DNA of 64,000 bases, from contig CASEFA010000004.1 of NCBI GenBank assembly GCA_949287095.1, positions 1-64,000 of the forward strand, in the 5' to 3' direction. Below the pieces are notes generated by a model. It saw only the letters and a program-made list of their open reading frames with translations, did not search any database and was not told the DNA's origin. This DNA comes from an uncultured Bacillota bacterium (lineage in GTDB: Bacteria; Bacillota; Clostridia; Peptostreptococcales; Anaerovoracaceae). Positions 1-9,025 of the stretch are shown one piece after another (the stretch's first letter is position 1; the number at the start of each line of letters is the position of its first letter). The position numbers and the translations under genes are program-made.

Positions 1-111
1 AATATCGTCAGCTGTTTCGATATCATATTCTTCGATTAGAGCTGCGATGATATTTTTCTTGTTTTCATTGAGTGGTTTAACGTGGTAAACTTCTTTTTTC
101 TTATTAGCCAT
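1..111 (-). CDS. IS256/mutator-family transposase, N-terminal fragment (partial)
   Basis: The first 37 codons are visible, starting at ATG 111 behind an AGGAGG site. The protein begins MANKKKEVYHVKPLNENKKN and continues with a helix of the pattern LIEEYDIETADDI. This matches my memory of the N-terminus of clostridial IS256-family (mutator) transposases, where a LIEEY-x-I-x-TAEDIQ segment precedes the conserved ALKDLLGGT region. The DDE catalytic domain is outside the window, so the family call rests on the N-terminus only. The gene runs off the left edge. Confidence 0.55.
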   Translation of the reverse strand, partial: MANKKKEVYHVKPLNENKKNIIAALIEEYDIETADDI

Positions 112-195
112 AAAAATATCCTCCTATGGTTGATTAGATTTTACCATAGAAGGATAATCTCATGTGGTATTTACAGACTTTTTTTCACAGACTCC
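1..195 (-). mobile_element. Edge of an IS256-like insertion sequence (truncated by window)
   Basis: The window opens inside an insertion sequence: a transposase N-terminus (1-111, minus) followed by about 80 bases of non-coding end sequence. Two short direct repeats of GTCTGT (minus strand) lie at about 173-178 and 187-192, where a terminal repeat would be expected, but the exact end and any target duplication cannot be fixed because the other end is outside the window. The element stops only a few bases before the DUF47 stop codon at 196. Confidence 0.5.
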
Positions 196-819
196 TTATT
201 TTATTGATTTAATTTTAGCATCGCTGATGCTGTCGGCCGCTTTGCCGATTTTGTTGGCCAGACTGTTCAGGTCCTTGGAAAACTCCCGCATTACGATAAC
301 ATCCTTAAGGGTTTCCTTGCATCTGTCCAGATCGCTGATATTTTCCCAGTACAGCCGTTTAACCTGATTCTCGTTTTTTTTCGCTCTTACAATATCGTCC
401 CAGAAGTTCTCAATCCTGTCGTCGGCCCACTCACTCATGGCATCGGTAAGAGAATAGATGGACGAATCTATCAGCCTTATCATTTCAATATTTTTCCGCG
501 TAGGACTGTAGTGGAAAAACAGAATGAAATCCTTAAGGTCTTTAATCTTATCTGTAACGTCGTCTATGGACCGGGACAGAGAAAAGAGGTCGTGACGGTC
601 CAGAGGCGTTATAAAGGAGTTTTCAACGTAGTCGATAAGATCTCTGCGGACTTTGTCGGCTTTCTTTTCACAGGCTTCAATTTCTTCTGCCAGATCCTCC
701 TCGTTATTTTCAGCAAGACGAAGAAGAAGCATACTGCTTCGCATCGTTATTTCACACTGCCGTTTCAGCATATGATAAAAATTTGGGCGCTCGCCCTTTT
801 TAAAGAAACTCTTTTTCAT
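196..819 (-). CDS. DUF47 (PhoU-like) accessory protein of the PiT phosphate transporter
   Basis: This 207-residue, highly charged, all-helical protein has the DUF47/PhoU-like pattern, including the segment SFITPLDRHDLFSLSRSIDD, characteristic of the family. DUF47 proteins are nearly always encoded beside PiT transporters and are thought to modulate phosphate uptake from the cytoplasmic side. I chose ATG 819 because AGGAGC lies about seven bases upstream; a further in-frame ATG at 837 overlaps the upstream pit gene but has no good site. It is the second gene of the minus-strand pair pit-DUF47. Its stop lies right beside the insertion-sequence end, so the last residues could be altered by the insertion. 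Confidence 0.85.
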   Translation of the reverse strand: MKKSFFKKGERPNFYHMLKRQCEITMRSSMLLLRLAENNEEDLAEEIEACEKKADKVRRDLIDYVENSFITPLDRHDLFSLSRSIDDVTDKIKDLKDFILFFHYSPTRKNIEMIRLIDSSIYSLTDAMSEWADDRIENFWDDIVRAKKNENQVKRLYWENISDLDRCKETLKDVIVMREFSKDLNSLANKIGKAADSISDAKIKSIK

Positions 820-833
820 TTTTTCAGCTCCTG

Positions 834-1826
834 TCATATCAGAATAAGTATTTTAAACATGACGGCTCCAATCAGAGCCGATGCGGGAATTGTGATGAGC
901 CATGCGGCTGCGATGCGGCCGGTTATCGTCCAGTTGACGCCCTTTGGCGTCTTTTCGGTACCCACGCCCATTACCGATGAGGTAACAACTTGGGTTGCGC
1001 TTATGGGAAGACCTGTCACGTTCGCTGCGGATATGACGAAAATAGTCGCCATCTGGGATGCGAAAGAATTTTGGATATTGATTTTAGTTATGTCCATGCC
1101 GACGGTTTTAATCATATTGTATCCGCCTGTGACCGTACCCAGGGCCAGAGCAGCCGAGCAGGAAAGTACCAGCCAGAAAGGCACTGAGATTTCAGAACCG
1201 GAAAAGGACGCGAGTCCTATGGCGATAAGCCCCATCACCTTCTGAGCATCGTTGCTGCCGTAGCTGAACGCCAGGAAAAAACTGCTGAGCTTATGGAGAA
1301 ACATGATCCTGCGGCTCCATACTATGGTGGCGTTTTTCAGCATACGGTTCTGAAGCATCAGGAAAATATATCCCATAAAAAAACCAGCGACGGGCGATAT
1401 GAACATGGCCAGAATCACTTTCACAAAGATAGAATGCCACATTATGTATACTGTGCCGTAGCCGGCTATGCCGCTTCCGATCATGGAGCCTATCATGGAA
1501 TGAGAAGCGCTGGATGGAAGTCTGACTATCCATGTGAATATGTTCCACACGAGACTTCCGGCAAAGGCTGCCGTTACAAAGGTGAAGCAGCCGTCACGAT
1601 TGCCTGTAAGAAGGGGAACCGGATCCACGATGTTTTCCGATATGGTAAAAGCCACTGCAGTTCCAAGAAGGACGGAACCCAGAAAGTTGGCAATTCCGGC
1701 TGTGCCAACGGCTCGTCCTGCCGAAAGAAGGCGGGAAGATATAGAGGTGGCGACGACTGTGCCGCCGTCATGCATTCCGTTTATATATGCGAAAATCAGA
1801 CCGATAAAAATCATAAAATAGAACAT
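834..1826 (-). CDS. pit: PiT-family inorganic phosphate transporter
   Basis: This 330-residue, multi-pass membrane protein imports inorganic phosphate, probably with a cation. The second family signature is intact as GSNDAQKVMG (residues 190-199), and the mid-protein PSSASHSMIGSMIG (104-117) matches the usual P-T/S-S-S-T/S-H-x-x-I-G segment. The first signature, normally NGFHDxANAxAT, reads NGMHDGGTVVAT (16-27), so the conserved Asn after HD is missing. The start at 1826 has CAGGAG ten bases upstream. The DUF47 partner follows directly, as in most bacterial PiT operons. Confidence 0.85.
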   Translation of the reverse strand: MFYFMIFIGLIFAYINGMHDGGTVVATSISSRLLSAGRAVGTAGIANFLGSVLLGTAVAFTISENIVDPVPLLTGNRDGCFTFVTAAFAGSLVWNIFTWIVRLPSSASHSMIGSMIGSGIAGYGTVYIMWHSIFVKVILAMFISPVAGFFMGYIFLMLQNRMLKNATIVWSRRIMFLHKLSSFFLAFSYGSNDAQKVMGLIAIGLASFSGSEISVPFWLVLSCSAALALGTVTGGYNMIKTVGMDITKINIQNSFASQMATIFVISAANVTGLPISATQVVTSSVMGVGTEKTPKGVNWTITGRIAAAWLITIPASALIGAVMFKILILI

Positions 1827-1999
1827 GGTATCACTCCTGAATTGTATACCATAAATTATATATGTGTAACAAATGTGTGCGCTTTTAAAACTTACAAAAT
1901 TTTGCCATCAAATTAGGAATAATACCAAAACATCTGTTTATCGAATAGTTATAAAATTTATCCATAAGTAAAATGCTTCTGTACAAAGGAGAGTGTACG

Positions 2000-3466
2000 A
2001 TGAAAGATAAGAAAGAAAAAAAGAAAGAGAAACCCGAAAGAGCAAAAAGAAAGCCTAACATGATTGAAGCGCTGTCTGCAGTAGTGGTGCTTCTCGTAAT
2101 CTTCTTTTTCGGTTCCCTGGGAGATCTGCCTGCGCCGGCTCTTATAGGAATCGCCCTTTGCTACATAGTATTCCTCGGATGGAGATGCGGATACACGTGG
2201 AGCGAAATGGAAGACTACACGGCCGAAAAAATCAAGTCTGCCGCCCCGGCAATGTCCGTACTCATAGCGGTAGGATTTCTTCTTGGAGCATGGATGTACT
2301 CAGGAACAATCCCGATGTTCATATACTACGGGGTTCAGCTGGTATCTGAAAAGTGGATACTGGTTTCGGCCTTTGTACTGTGTGCGATATTTTCAACATG
2401 CACGGGAACATCATGGGGTTCTGCAGCCACGGCCGGAGTTGCGATGATGGGAATAGCAACTGCCATGCCTAATGTGAACATTGCCGCAGTGGCTGGAGCA
2501 TGCTACACAGGCGCCATATTCGGAGATAAACTGTCACCGCTGTCTGATACGACAATCTTAGCGTCATTATCAACGAAAAACGACATATTCGACCACATCA
2601 GACATATGTCGAAGACGGTAATACCCGGAGCAGTAATCGGACTTATCGTATATATTATAATGGGAATAAGGACTACTGCCAGCGGCGTGGGACTGCCGGA
2701 GAACACGCTGAGACTTCTCGACACCCTGGATACGGCGTACAACTGGAATATAATTGTGCTCATACCTCTGGCAATCGTTGTATACGGTGCAATTACAAAG
2801 AAACCTTCTACAGTCGTAATGATGATTTCTGCAGTGGTGGCTATGCTTATAGGAGTTTTCTATCAGGGATTTACACTTTCTGACGGAGTAACTGCGCTGT
2901 ACAACGGATTCGACCTTGAAATGGTGGAACATGCAAAGGAAGGCTTTATCGCAGCAGATGCAGGTGATGATGCAATGGAGCTTCTGAACAGAGGCGGACT
3001 TGCATCCATGATGAAATCATTTATCCTGATTTATATATGCTTCTACTTTGCAGGAATCATGGAGCAGATAGGTGCGATAGATGTGCTGCTCGGAAAAGTT
3101 CTCGCTTCCGTAAAGACGCGGTTCGGGCTCATATTTGCCACGTCCGTATCCTGTGTAATTCTGGTAGCCATAGGAGGAAGTTCATCTCTGGCTCTTCTGC
3201 TTACAGGCGAAATGTACAGTGAGAAGTATAAGAAGATGGGACTTTCAACACTTAATCTTTCCAGAACCATGGAGGACTTCTGTACAGGTATGGCCGGATT
3301 TATTCCGTGGTCGGGTTCCGGTGTATACTACCCTTCGGTTCTCGGTGTAGGAATAGCTCAGTACTTCCCTTACTGCTTCATGAGCTACAGCATCTGGATT
3401 ATAGCGTACATCTATGCGGCAACAGGCATATGCATCAAGCCGCTTGAGAATAAGGAGGAGAAATAA
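2000..3466 (+). CDS. NhaC-family Na+/H+ antiporter-type carrier
   Basis: This 488-residue membrane protein has a lysine-rich N-terminus followed by about a dozen hydrophobic segments. It carries NhaC-family patterns such as the segment around TCTGTSWGSAATAGVAMMGI and the later GDKLSPLSDTTILAS. The family exchanges Na+ for H+, and some members instead exchange organic acids or amino acids. ATG 2000 is preferred over an upstream ATG at 1973 because AAAGGAGAG sits just in front of it. It overlaps the PHP gene by one base, and the amino-acid enzymes downstream suggest it may carry a substrate or product of that pathway (inference). Confidence 0.8.
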   Translation: MKDKKEKKKEKPERAKRKPNMIEALSAVVVLLVIFFFGSLGDLPAPALIGIALCYIVFLGWRCGYTWSEMEDYTAEKIKSAAPAMSVLIAVGFLLGAWMYSGTIPMFIYYGVQLVSEKWILVSAFVLCAIFSTCTGTSWGSAATAGVAMMGIATAMPNVNIAAVAGACYTGAIFGDKLSPLSDTTILASLSTKNDIFDHIRHMSKTVIPGAVIGLIVYIIMGIRTTASGVGLPENTLRLLDTLDTAYNWNIIVLIPLAIVVYGAITKKPSTVVMMISAVVAMLIGVFYQGFTLSDGVTALYNGFDLEMVEHAKEGFIAADAGDDAMELLNRGGLASMMKSFILIYICFYFAGIMEQIGAIDVLLGKVLASVKTRFGLIFATSVSCVILVAIGGSSSLALLLTGEMYSEKYKKMGLSTLNLSRTMEDFCTGMAGFIPWSGSGVYYPSVLGVGIAQYFPYCFMSYSIWIIAYIYAATGICIKPLENKEEK

Positions 3467-4293
3467 TGATTCCCGATATGCACGTCCACACCAGGTGGTC
3501 AAGCGATTCATCGGTACCTGTCAGAGAGCAGATAGAGAGGGCCGCTGCGCTGGGAATGAAGCAGATATGCATAACGGATCATCAGGATTTTGATGCACCG
3601 AAGTTCCCGCCGGATTATTTCACATTCCTCATCGATGATAAGGGAGACGATGACACTGTTAAAAAGTATGTTGACGACATACTGGAGATTAAAGATGAAT
3701 ATGCCGGCAGAATAGAAGTACTGGCCGGAATCGAGCTTGGAATACAGCCTCACCTCACGGAAAAACTTAACGCATTTGCAGACAGATTTCCCTTCGATTT
3801 CATAATCGGATCGACTCATACGTTCTGCGGAATGGATGCGGAAGATAAAAGACATTACGAGAATGTCGATGTAGAGGAAGCCGTAAGACAATATTTCATG
3901 GACGAACTTGTCAACGTGAAGGGATTTAAAAAATTCGACGTTGCAGGACACATGGATTTTGTTCTCAGATACGGTCCGGGTGCGGCAGAAACATTCACAT
4001 ACGGAAAATATGCGGATGTTATAGACGAGATACTTAAAGAACTCATTCAGTCGGGCAGAGGAATAGAATGCAACACCTCCAAGTTCAAAGCGAAGAACAT
4101 GATAAATCCCGACAGGGAAATTATCAGACGTTACGCAGAGCTGGGCGGTGAGATAATAACATTCGGCTCGGATTCTCACGTATCTGAAAGGCTGGGTGAA
4201 GGATTTAAGGAAGCAGGAGAAATCGTCAGGGAATGTGGATTGAAATATTATGCTGTTTTCCGTCAGCATAAGCCGGAATTCTATCCGATTTAG
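3466..4293 (+). CDS. PHP-domain phosphoesterase, histidinol-phosphatase-like
   Basis: This 275-residue protein has all PHP metal-site motifs in order: DMHVHT near the start, ITDHQDFD, GIELGIQPH, GSTHTF, GHMDFVLRYG and the closing FGSDSHVSERLG. The fold uses two or three metal ions to hydrolyse phosphate esters. The overall order and length resemble HisJ/HisK-type histidinol phosphatase, but no other histidine biosynthesis gene is nearby, so the true substrate may differ. Its ATG overlaps the last base of the carrier gene stop, showing co-transcription. A strong terminator hairpin follows at 4315-4354. Confidence 0.75.
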   Translation: MIPDMHVHTRWSSDSSVPVREQIERAAALGMKQICITDHQDFDAPKFPPDYFTFLIDDKGDDDTVKKYVDDILEIKDEYAGRIEVLAGIELGIQPHLTEKLNAFADRFPFDFIIGSTHTFCGMDAEDKRHYENVDVEEAVRQYFMDELVNVKGFKKFDVAGHMDFVLRYGPGAAETFTYGKYADVIDEILKELIQSGRGIECNTSKFKAKNMINPDREIIRRYAELGGEIITFGSDSHVSERLGEGFKEAGEIVRECGLKYYAVFRQHKPEFYPI

Positions 4294-4314
4294 GCGAATG
4301 TTTCTCGCGGAAGT

Positions 4315-4354
4315 AAGAGTCGGTATTAACTTTTAAGGTGATACCGACTCTTTT
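4315..4354 (+). terminator. Rho-independent terminator after the PHP gene
   Basis: A 12-bp perfect stem, AAGAGTCGGTAT pairing with ATACCGACTCTT, encloses a 14-base loop and ends in TTTT. It separates the carrier-PHP pair from the ornithine cyclodeaminase-like gene. Confidence 0.8.
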
Positions 4355-4400
4355 CCATAAAAGAATATTGTAGTAGAATTGTAAACGGGGAGGAAATGAT

Positions 4401-5423
4401 ATGAAAATGAAAGTTCTGAGCAGAAACGACATATTATCTGCTATCGACATGAAGAAGATGATGGAGACGGTGGAGAATGTATATCGGGCTAAGGCGGAAG
4501 GAAAGACGGAAGTCTGGCCTACGGTATTCTATGACTTTAAAACCGGAGAGCAGGATATGGATATAAAGTCCGGATATCTGAAGAGCGAGGGAATTCACGG
4601 CCTTAAAGTCATCAACTGGACTGCTGCGAACGAGACAAAGGGACTTCCGTCTCTTGTGGGCATCATCACAGTGTTTGAGACGAAGACAGGCATGCCTCTG
4701 GGCGTTCTCGACGGAAGTGTTATAACCGGTTTGAGAACCGGGTGCGCCGGAGCCATAGGAGCCGGATACCTTGCGGGAAAGAAAAGAGATACGCTGTTCG
4801 TTCTGGGGGCCGGAAACCAGGCGCTGTATCAGATAGGCGCTTTTATCCTCAGGTTTCCGGAGCTCAGGAAGATATACGTTGCGGATCCTGTGGTTCCGGA
4901 GAAAGCTGCAGCCTTTGTCGGAACCGTTAAGGAAAGACTTATGTCAGAGCTTAAGATAGATGCAGACAGAGTGGAATTTAAAAACGTAAGCTCGGAAGAG
5001 GATATGGCGGCAGGCGTCAGAGATACCCGCATGATAGTTACGGTTACACCTGCGAGAAATCCCGTTATTAAGAAGGACTGGATACGGCCGGGAACTCACC
5101 TCAGCTGTATAGGCTCAGACATGAGCGGAAAAGAAGAGATAGAAGCTGAAATCTTCAGGGGAGCAAGAGTTTACGCCGATGACCTGCAGCACTGCATAGA
5201 AGTGGGAGAGATGGAGATTCCGCTGAAGACCGGGGTCATTTCCGAAGCTGACATATGCGGCGAAATAGGAGAACTGATTCTTGGGAAAAAACAGGGCCGC
5301 AGGGACGATGATGAAATAACGATTTACGATGCTACAGGAATGGCGCTTCTGGATATTGCGGCAGCAAAGGCAGCCCTTGATATGGCAGAAAAGACAGGCG
5401 CAGGACAGACTGTAGAAATTTAG
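4401..5423 (+). CDS. Ornithine cyclodeaminase / mu-crystallin family protein
   Basis: This 340-residue protein belongs to the ornithine cyclodeaminase/mu-crystallin superfamily of NAD(P)-dependent enzymes that act on amino acids or imines. The Rossmann motif LGAGNQA is visible near residue 137, preceded by the family segment RTGCAGAIGAGYLAGK, and the N-terminal half has GIHGLKVINW. Members include ornithine cyclodeaminase, alanine dehydrogenase, ketimine reductases, EutC and SbnB, so the substrate cannot be read from sequence alone. The start follows GGGGAGGAAATGAT. A PLP-dependent lyase and an M20 hydrolase follow closely, implying one catabolic operon. Confidence 0.8.
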   Translation: MKMKVLSRNDILSAIDMKKMMETVENVYRAKAEGKTEVWPTVFYDFKTGEQDMDIKSGYLKSEGIHGLKVINWTAANETKGLPSLVGIITVFETKTGMPLGVLDGSVITGLRTGCAGAIGAGYLAGKKRDTLFVLGAGNQALYQIGAFILRFPELRKIYVADPVVPEKAAAFVGTVKERLMSELKIDADRVEFKNVSSEEDMAAGVRDTRMIVTVTPARNPVIKKDWIRPGTHLSCIGSDMSGKEEIEAEIFRGARVYADDLQHCIEVGEMEIPLKTGVISEADICGEIGELILGKKQGRRDDDEITIYDATGMALLDIAAAKAALDMAEKTGAGQTVEI

Positions 5424-5445
5424 TACAGATATTAAGGAGACGGTT

Positions 5446-6423
5446 ATGGCAGGACAGTTCGGTATTAAAGATGTCAGGGAAGCTTATGAAAGAATAAAGC
5501 CCTATGTTTACAAAACACCTCTGGAAGAGTCACTTTATCTTGGAAAGAACGGAAGGAGATATTTCTTCAAGCTGGAGTGTGCGCAGACGGTCAAAAGCTT
5601 TAAAATCCGCGGCGCCATAAGCAAAATGTCAACTCTGACTGAAGAGGAGAGAAAGCGGGGCGCAGCCACTATTTCATCGGGCAATCACGGCGCATCGGTA
5701 AGCTACGGCGCAAAACTTCTGGGAATAGAAAAGGCGGTTGTAATTGTTCCGGAGACTACGCCGAAGGCAAAGGTGGACAAGATACGCTTTTATGGAGCTG
5801 AAGCTCTGCTTATGGGAAAGGATTATGACGAAGCTCATAAACTGGGCATGGAATACATAGAAGAAAATAAAATGACGTACATCGACGCCTATTATGACGA
5901 CCCTAAAATATACGGCGGTCAGGGCACGATAGGGCTTGAAATCCTGGAACAGCGTTCTGAAATCGATACTATAGTAGTTCCGATAGGCGGAGGGGGACTC
6001 ATTACGGGAATTGCCGCAGCGGCTAAGAGCATAAAACCTGAAATACGCATAATAGGCGTGCAGACCGAAGCGTGTCCTGCCATGATACGCGCTCTGAAGG
6101 ATAAAGTGTTTTATGACGAATATCCTGTAACCGGCAGCACGATCTGTGATGCTCTGGTAGGCGGAGTAGGGAAACTGTCCTATGAAATTCTTGGAGATTA
6201 TGTAGACGACATCATAATGGTCAGAGAAAAAACCATCAGGAAAGCAGTCAGATATATGATAAAGGAGGAGAAATTCATCGCCGAGGGCGCATCTGCATCG
6301 ACGGTCGCCGCGGTTATGGATGAGCCGGAAAGAGTTGGCGGAAAAAACGTCGCACTGGTGATAAGCGGCGGAAACATTGACGGAGAACTCATGATGGAAA
6401 TCCTGAACGAGCGGGAGGTTTGA
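5446..6423 (+). CDS. Threonine/serine dehydratase-family PLP enzyme
   Basis: This 325-residue fold-type II PLP enzyme has the Schiff-base lysine in SFKIRGA (Lys53), the substrate/phosphate loop SSGNHG (77-82) and the glycine-rich PLP phosphate site PIGGGGLITG. The closest classes are threonine/serine ammonia-lyases without the C-terminal ACT regulatory domain, so it is probably the catabolic or unregulated type. The pairing with an ornithine cyclodeaminase-like gene resembles eutB-eutC (hydroxyectoine use), and more remotely sbnA-sbnB, so an unusual beta-hydroxy or diamino acid is possible (inference). AAGGAG precedes the start. Confidence 0.8.
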   Translation: MAGQFGIKDVREAYERIKPYVYKTPLEESLYLGKNGRRYFFKLECAQTVKSFKIRGAISKMSTLTEEERKRGAATISSGNHGASVSYGAKLLGIEKAVVIVPETTPKAKVDKIRFYGAEALLMGKDYDEAHKLGMEYIEENKMTYIDAYYDDPKIYGGQGTIGLEILEQRSEIDTIVVPIGGGGLITGIAAAAKSIKPEIRIIGVQTEACPAMIRALKDKVFYDEYPVTGSTICDALVGGVGKLSYEILGDYVDDIIMVREKTIRKAVRYMIKEEKFIAEGASASTVAAVMDEPERVGGKNVALVISGGNIDGELMMEILNEREV

Positions 6424-6428
6424 CGGAC

Positions 6429-7631
6429 ATGATCCTAAATGCAAACGACGAGCTTAAGGAAAAGATTAAAAAGACAGTTTCGGATAATATGAGTGAACTC
6501 ATAAAAATCAGGAACTACCTGTATGAAAACCCCGAGGTGGGCGGCGAGGAGGAAAAAGCCTGCGCTGTGATCACTGAATCCCTTGAAAAGCATGGGTTCA
6601 GTCTGACAAGGGAGTTTCATGGAATCCCGTACTGCTTCAGAGCTGAAGCCGACAGCGGCCGGCCCGGGCCATGCGTAGGGCTTACGGCGGAGTTCGACGC
6701 CCTTCCCGGAATGGGACACGGCTGCGGACATAATATCATTGCGACGGCAGCTATGGGAGCGGCTTTCGCCATTCAGGCAATTATAGACAAAACGGGCGGC
6801 AGGGTAGTGCTTTTCGGCACGCCCGGCGAGGAATGTATCTGCAGCAAGGTGCAGCTTACTGAAGAGGGCGCTTTCGACGAGTGTGACGTGGTAATGACGG
6901 TTCATCCTAACCCCGTAAATCTATCCAGTGGAAAAACTCTTGCAATAGACTCATGGCAGGTAGATTTTTACGGAAAGTCGTCCCATGCCGGAGCAAATCC
7001 CGAGGGCGGGATAAACGCACTTGATGCGGCCGTTCATTTTTATACACTTATAGGATTTGAAAAGCAGTATATCGCCGGGACGAATATCTATGGCGTATTT
7101 GCAGACGGTGGTGAAAAATGCAGCGTTATCCCTGACCATGCAGCGGTAAAATATCTCGTCAGAGCAAAGAACACGGCTGAGATAAAGAAGATAAGAGCAA
7201 TGTTCGAGAGGTGTGCGCAGGCTGCGTCGGAAGCTGTAGGCGCAACGTACAGGATATGGAGAAATGAGCCGGCAAACAGAGATATGGTTACCAATCAGGC
7301 ACTGTCTGATACTTTTAACAGGTATTATTCCGGCCTGGGCGGTGGAGATATGCCTCACATCGACAGTACGGGCTCTACAGATATGGGAAATGTCAGCTAT
7401 TCAGTTCCTTCCATTCATCCGTGGATAGGGCTTGACTGCCCGGAATTTCAGCTTCATTCAAAGGAATTTGCAGATATGACTGTAACTGAAGCCGGGGACA
7501 GAACTTTAAGACTTGGGGCGGAGGCTCTTGCACTTACAGGGATGGAAGTTTTGACTTCTCCTGACCTTCTCCGCAGGATAAAAGAGGAATATGAAGAGAC
7601 AAAGAAGAAGCTGGAGATACAGGCTGACTGA
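6429..7631 (+). CDS. M20 family amidohydrolase/peptidase (AbgB-like)
   Basis: This 400-residue, two-metal hydrolase of the M20 superfamily shows the metal-site segment EFDALPGMGHGCGHN, the catalytic pair in GTPGEE and the dimerization-domain His in KSSHAGANPEGG. The order resembles AbgB-type aminoacyl-amide or N-acyl-amino-acid hydrolases. I place the start at ATG 6429, ten bases after GGGAGG; an in-frame TTG at 6420 lies too close to that site. It is the last gene of the cyclodeaminase-dehydratase-hydrolase run, where it could remove an acyl group before or after the lyase step. A bidirectional terminator follows. Confidence 0.8.
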   Translation: MILNANDELKEKIKKTVSDNMSELIKIRNYLYENPEVGGEEEKACAVITESLEKHGFSLTREFHGIPYCFRAEADSGRPGPCVGLTAEFDALPGMGHGCGHNIIATAAMGAAFAIQAIIDKTGGRVVLFGTPGEECICSKVQLTEEGAFDECDVVMTVHPNPVNLSSGKTLAIDSWQVDFYGKSSHAGANPEGGINALDAAVHFYTLIGFEKQYIAGTNIYGVFADGGEKCSVIPDHAAVKYLVRAKNTAEIKKIRAMFERCAQAASEAVGATYRIWRNEPANRDMVTNQALSDTFNRYYSGLGGGDMPHIDSTGSTDMGNVSYSVPSIHPWIGLDCPEFQLHSKEFADMTVTEAGDRTLRLGAEALALTGMEVLTSPDLLRRIKEEYEETKKKLEIQAD

Positions 7632-7635
7632 AAAG

Positions 7636-7674
7636 AAAGCGGCTGCCCGCGTGATGCAGGCAGCCGCTTTGTAT
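7636..7674. terminator. Bidirectional terminator between converging genes
   Basis: A perfect 12-bp stem AAAGCGGCTGCC / GGCAGCCGCTTT with an 11-base loop lies between the M20 gene (plus) and the aminotransferase gene (minus); it can stop transcription from both sides. Confidence 0.8.
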
Positions 7675-7711
7675 CTGCTGATATATCTTTCAGCTGATTT
7701 TGAGAGACAGA

Positions 7712-8833
7712 TTAAATTTCCTTTAAGAGCTCCGTTATCTTAGAAAGACCGTCTTCAAGGGTCTTTGAATCGAAGGCATACCCGATGCGGAGGGCGCCTT
7801 CAATTTCAAATGCAGCTCCCGGTGTGACAAGGACGCCTTTTTCTTTTATGAGCCGGATTGCAAGGTCGTATGAAGGGATATCCTTATCGTAGTATACGAG
7901 AGCTGTGGTTCCCGCCACCGGTTTAAGGTAGTGGACGCCTTCGGTTTCGTTTACCCATTTATCGAGGATGGCTCTGTTTTTCAGGAGAATCTGACGGTTT
8001 CTGTCGAAAATCTTATCTTTATGTTTTAATGCAAGGGAAGCAAACATATCATCAAGGGTTCCGCAGCTGATGGTGTCATAATCCCTTCTGGTATGACAAG
8101 CTTTAAGAACTTCCTCGCTTCTCGTTGCAATCCAGCCTATTCTCAGACCTGCCATGGAGAATATCTTCGACATGCTTCCTACGGAAATTCCTTTGTCGTA
8201 AAGATCTACGATGGAATGCATGTAACTTCCGTCTTCAGATATTCCACGGTACACTTCGTCGCTGAGTATAAACGCACCGACTTCTTCGGCAATCTTGACA
8301 ATTTCCATCATGGTGTCTTTAGGAATCCATGAACCTGTAGGATTGTCCGGGTTATTCACTGTAATCATCCGGGTGTTTTCGTCCACCTGACTTCTTAAAA
8401 GATCCAGGTCAGGCAGGAAATTGTTCTCCAGAGTGAGCTGATGTATGCGGACTTCGGCTCCGATGGATTCCGGGATGGAATAATGCTGCTGATAAGTAGG
8501 CATTACCGAAACCATATTGTCGGTAGGTCTTATCATAGACATTATTACCTGGTGATTTGCACCGATAGCGCCGTGGGTAGGTATAACCTGCTCGGGCGTT
8601 ATGCTCTCATACATGGAAGCGATTCCGCTGAGAAGATCAGGAGAACCGAAAATGTACCCGTATGTAAGACGCTTGTCCTTAAGACCGATAAGGTATTTAT
8701 CGGCGTCTTCACCGGCCATATCCAGAAGTTCTCCCACTGTTATGGAATCAATGCATGTTTCACCTAAGTTATATACTGCTTCATCTTCGTAGTCGTTCAT
8801 CCAGCGCTCTACTTTAAAAGTCTTTATATCCAT
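7712..8833 (-). CDS. Class I/II PLP-dependent aminotransferase
   Basis: This 373-residue fold-type I PLP enzyme transfers amino groups between an amino acid and a 2-oxo acid. It shows NNPDNPTGSWIP (the Asn-Pro-x-Asn-Pro-Thr-Gly cofactor motif), LSDEVYRG, and the PLP lysine in SMSKIFSMAGLRIGW. The start at 8833 is set by AAAGGA nine bases upstream; an in-frame ATG at 8875 has none. It converges on the amino-acid cluster at 4401-7631 but is transcribed separately. Substrate is not predictable; an aspartate/aromatic or capreomycidine-synthase-like member is possible. Confidence 0.85.
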   Translation of the reverse strand: MDIKTFKVERWMNDYEDEAVYNLGETCIDSITVGELLDMAGEDADKYLIGLKDKRLTYGYIFGSPDLLSGIASMYESITPEQVIPTHGAIGANHQVIMSMIRPTDNMVSVMPTYQQHYSIPESIGAEVRIHQLTLENNFLPDLDLLRSQVDENTRMITVNNPDNPTGSWIPKDTMMEIVKIAEEVGAFILSDEVYRGISEDGSYMHSIVDLYDKGISVGSMSKIFSMAGLRIGWIATRSEEVLKACHTRRDYDTISCGTLDDMFASLALKHKDKIFDRNRQILLKNRAILDKWVNETEGVHYLKPVAGTTALVYYDKDIPSYDLAIRLIKEKGVLVTPGAAFEIEGALRIGYAFDSKTLEDGLSKITELLKEI

Positions 8834-9025
8834 ACTATCTGTCCTTTCTTTCGCGGCTGCAAAAGAACCGCACATCTTTACTGATATTATACTATCGGTA
8901 TGACTGCAGAGCTTTATTTATTTTGAGAAAAATACAGGACTTTTTTGTAAAAAATAAAAAGGGACGTCTTCGGTTAAGAAAATCTGTCTGCCCGGGTTCC
9001 GGGGACAAAGAGTTCAATTCTTTTC

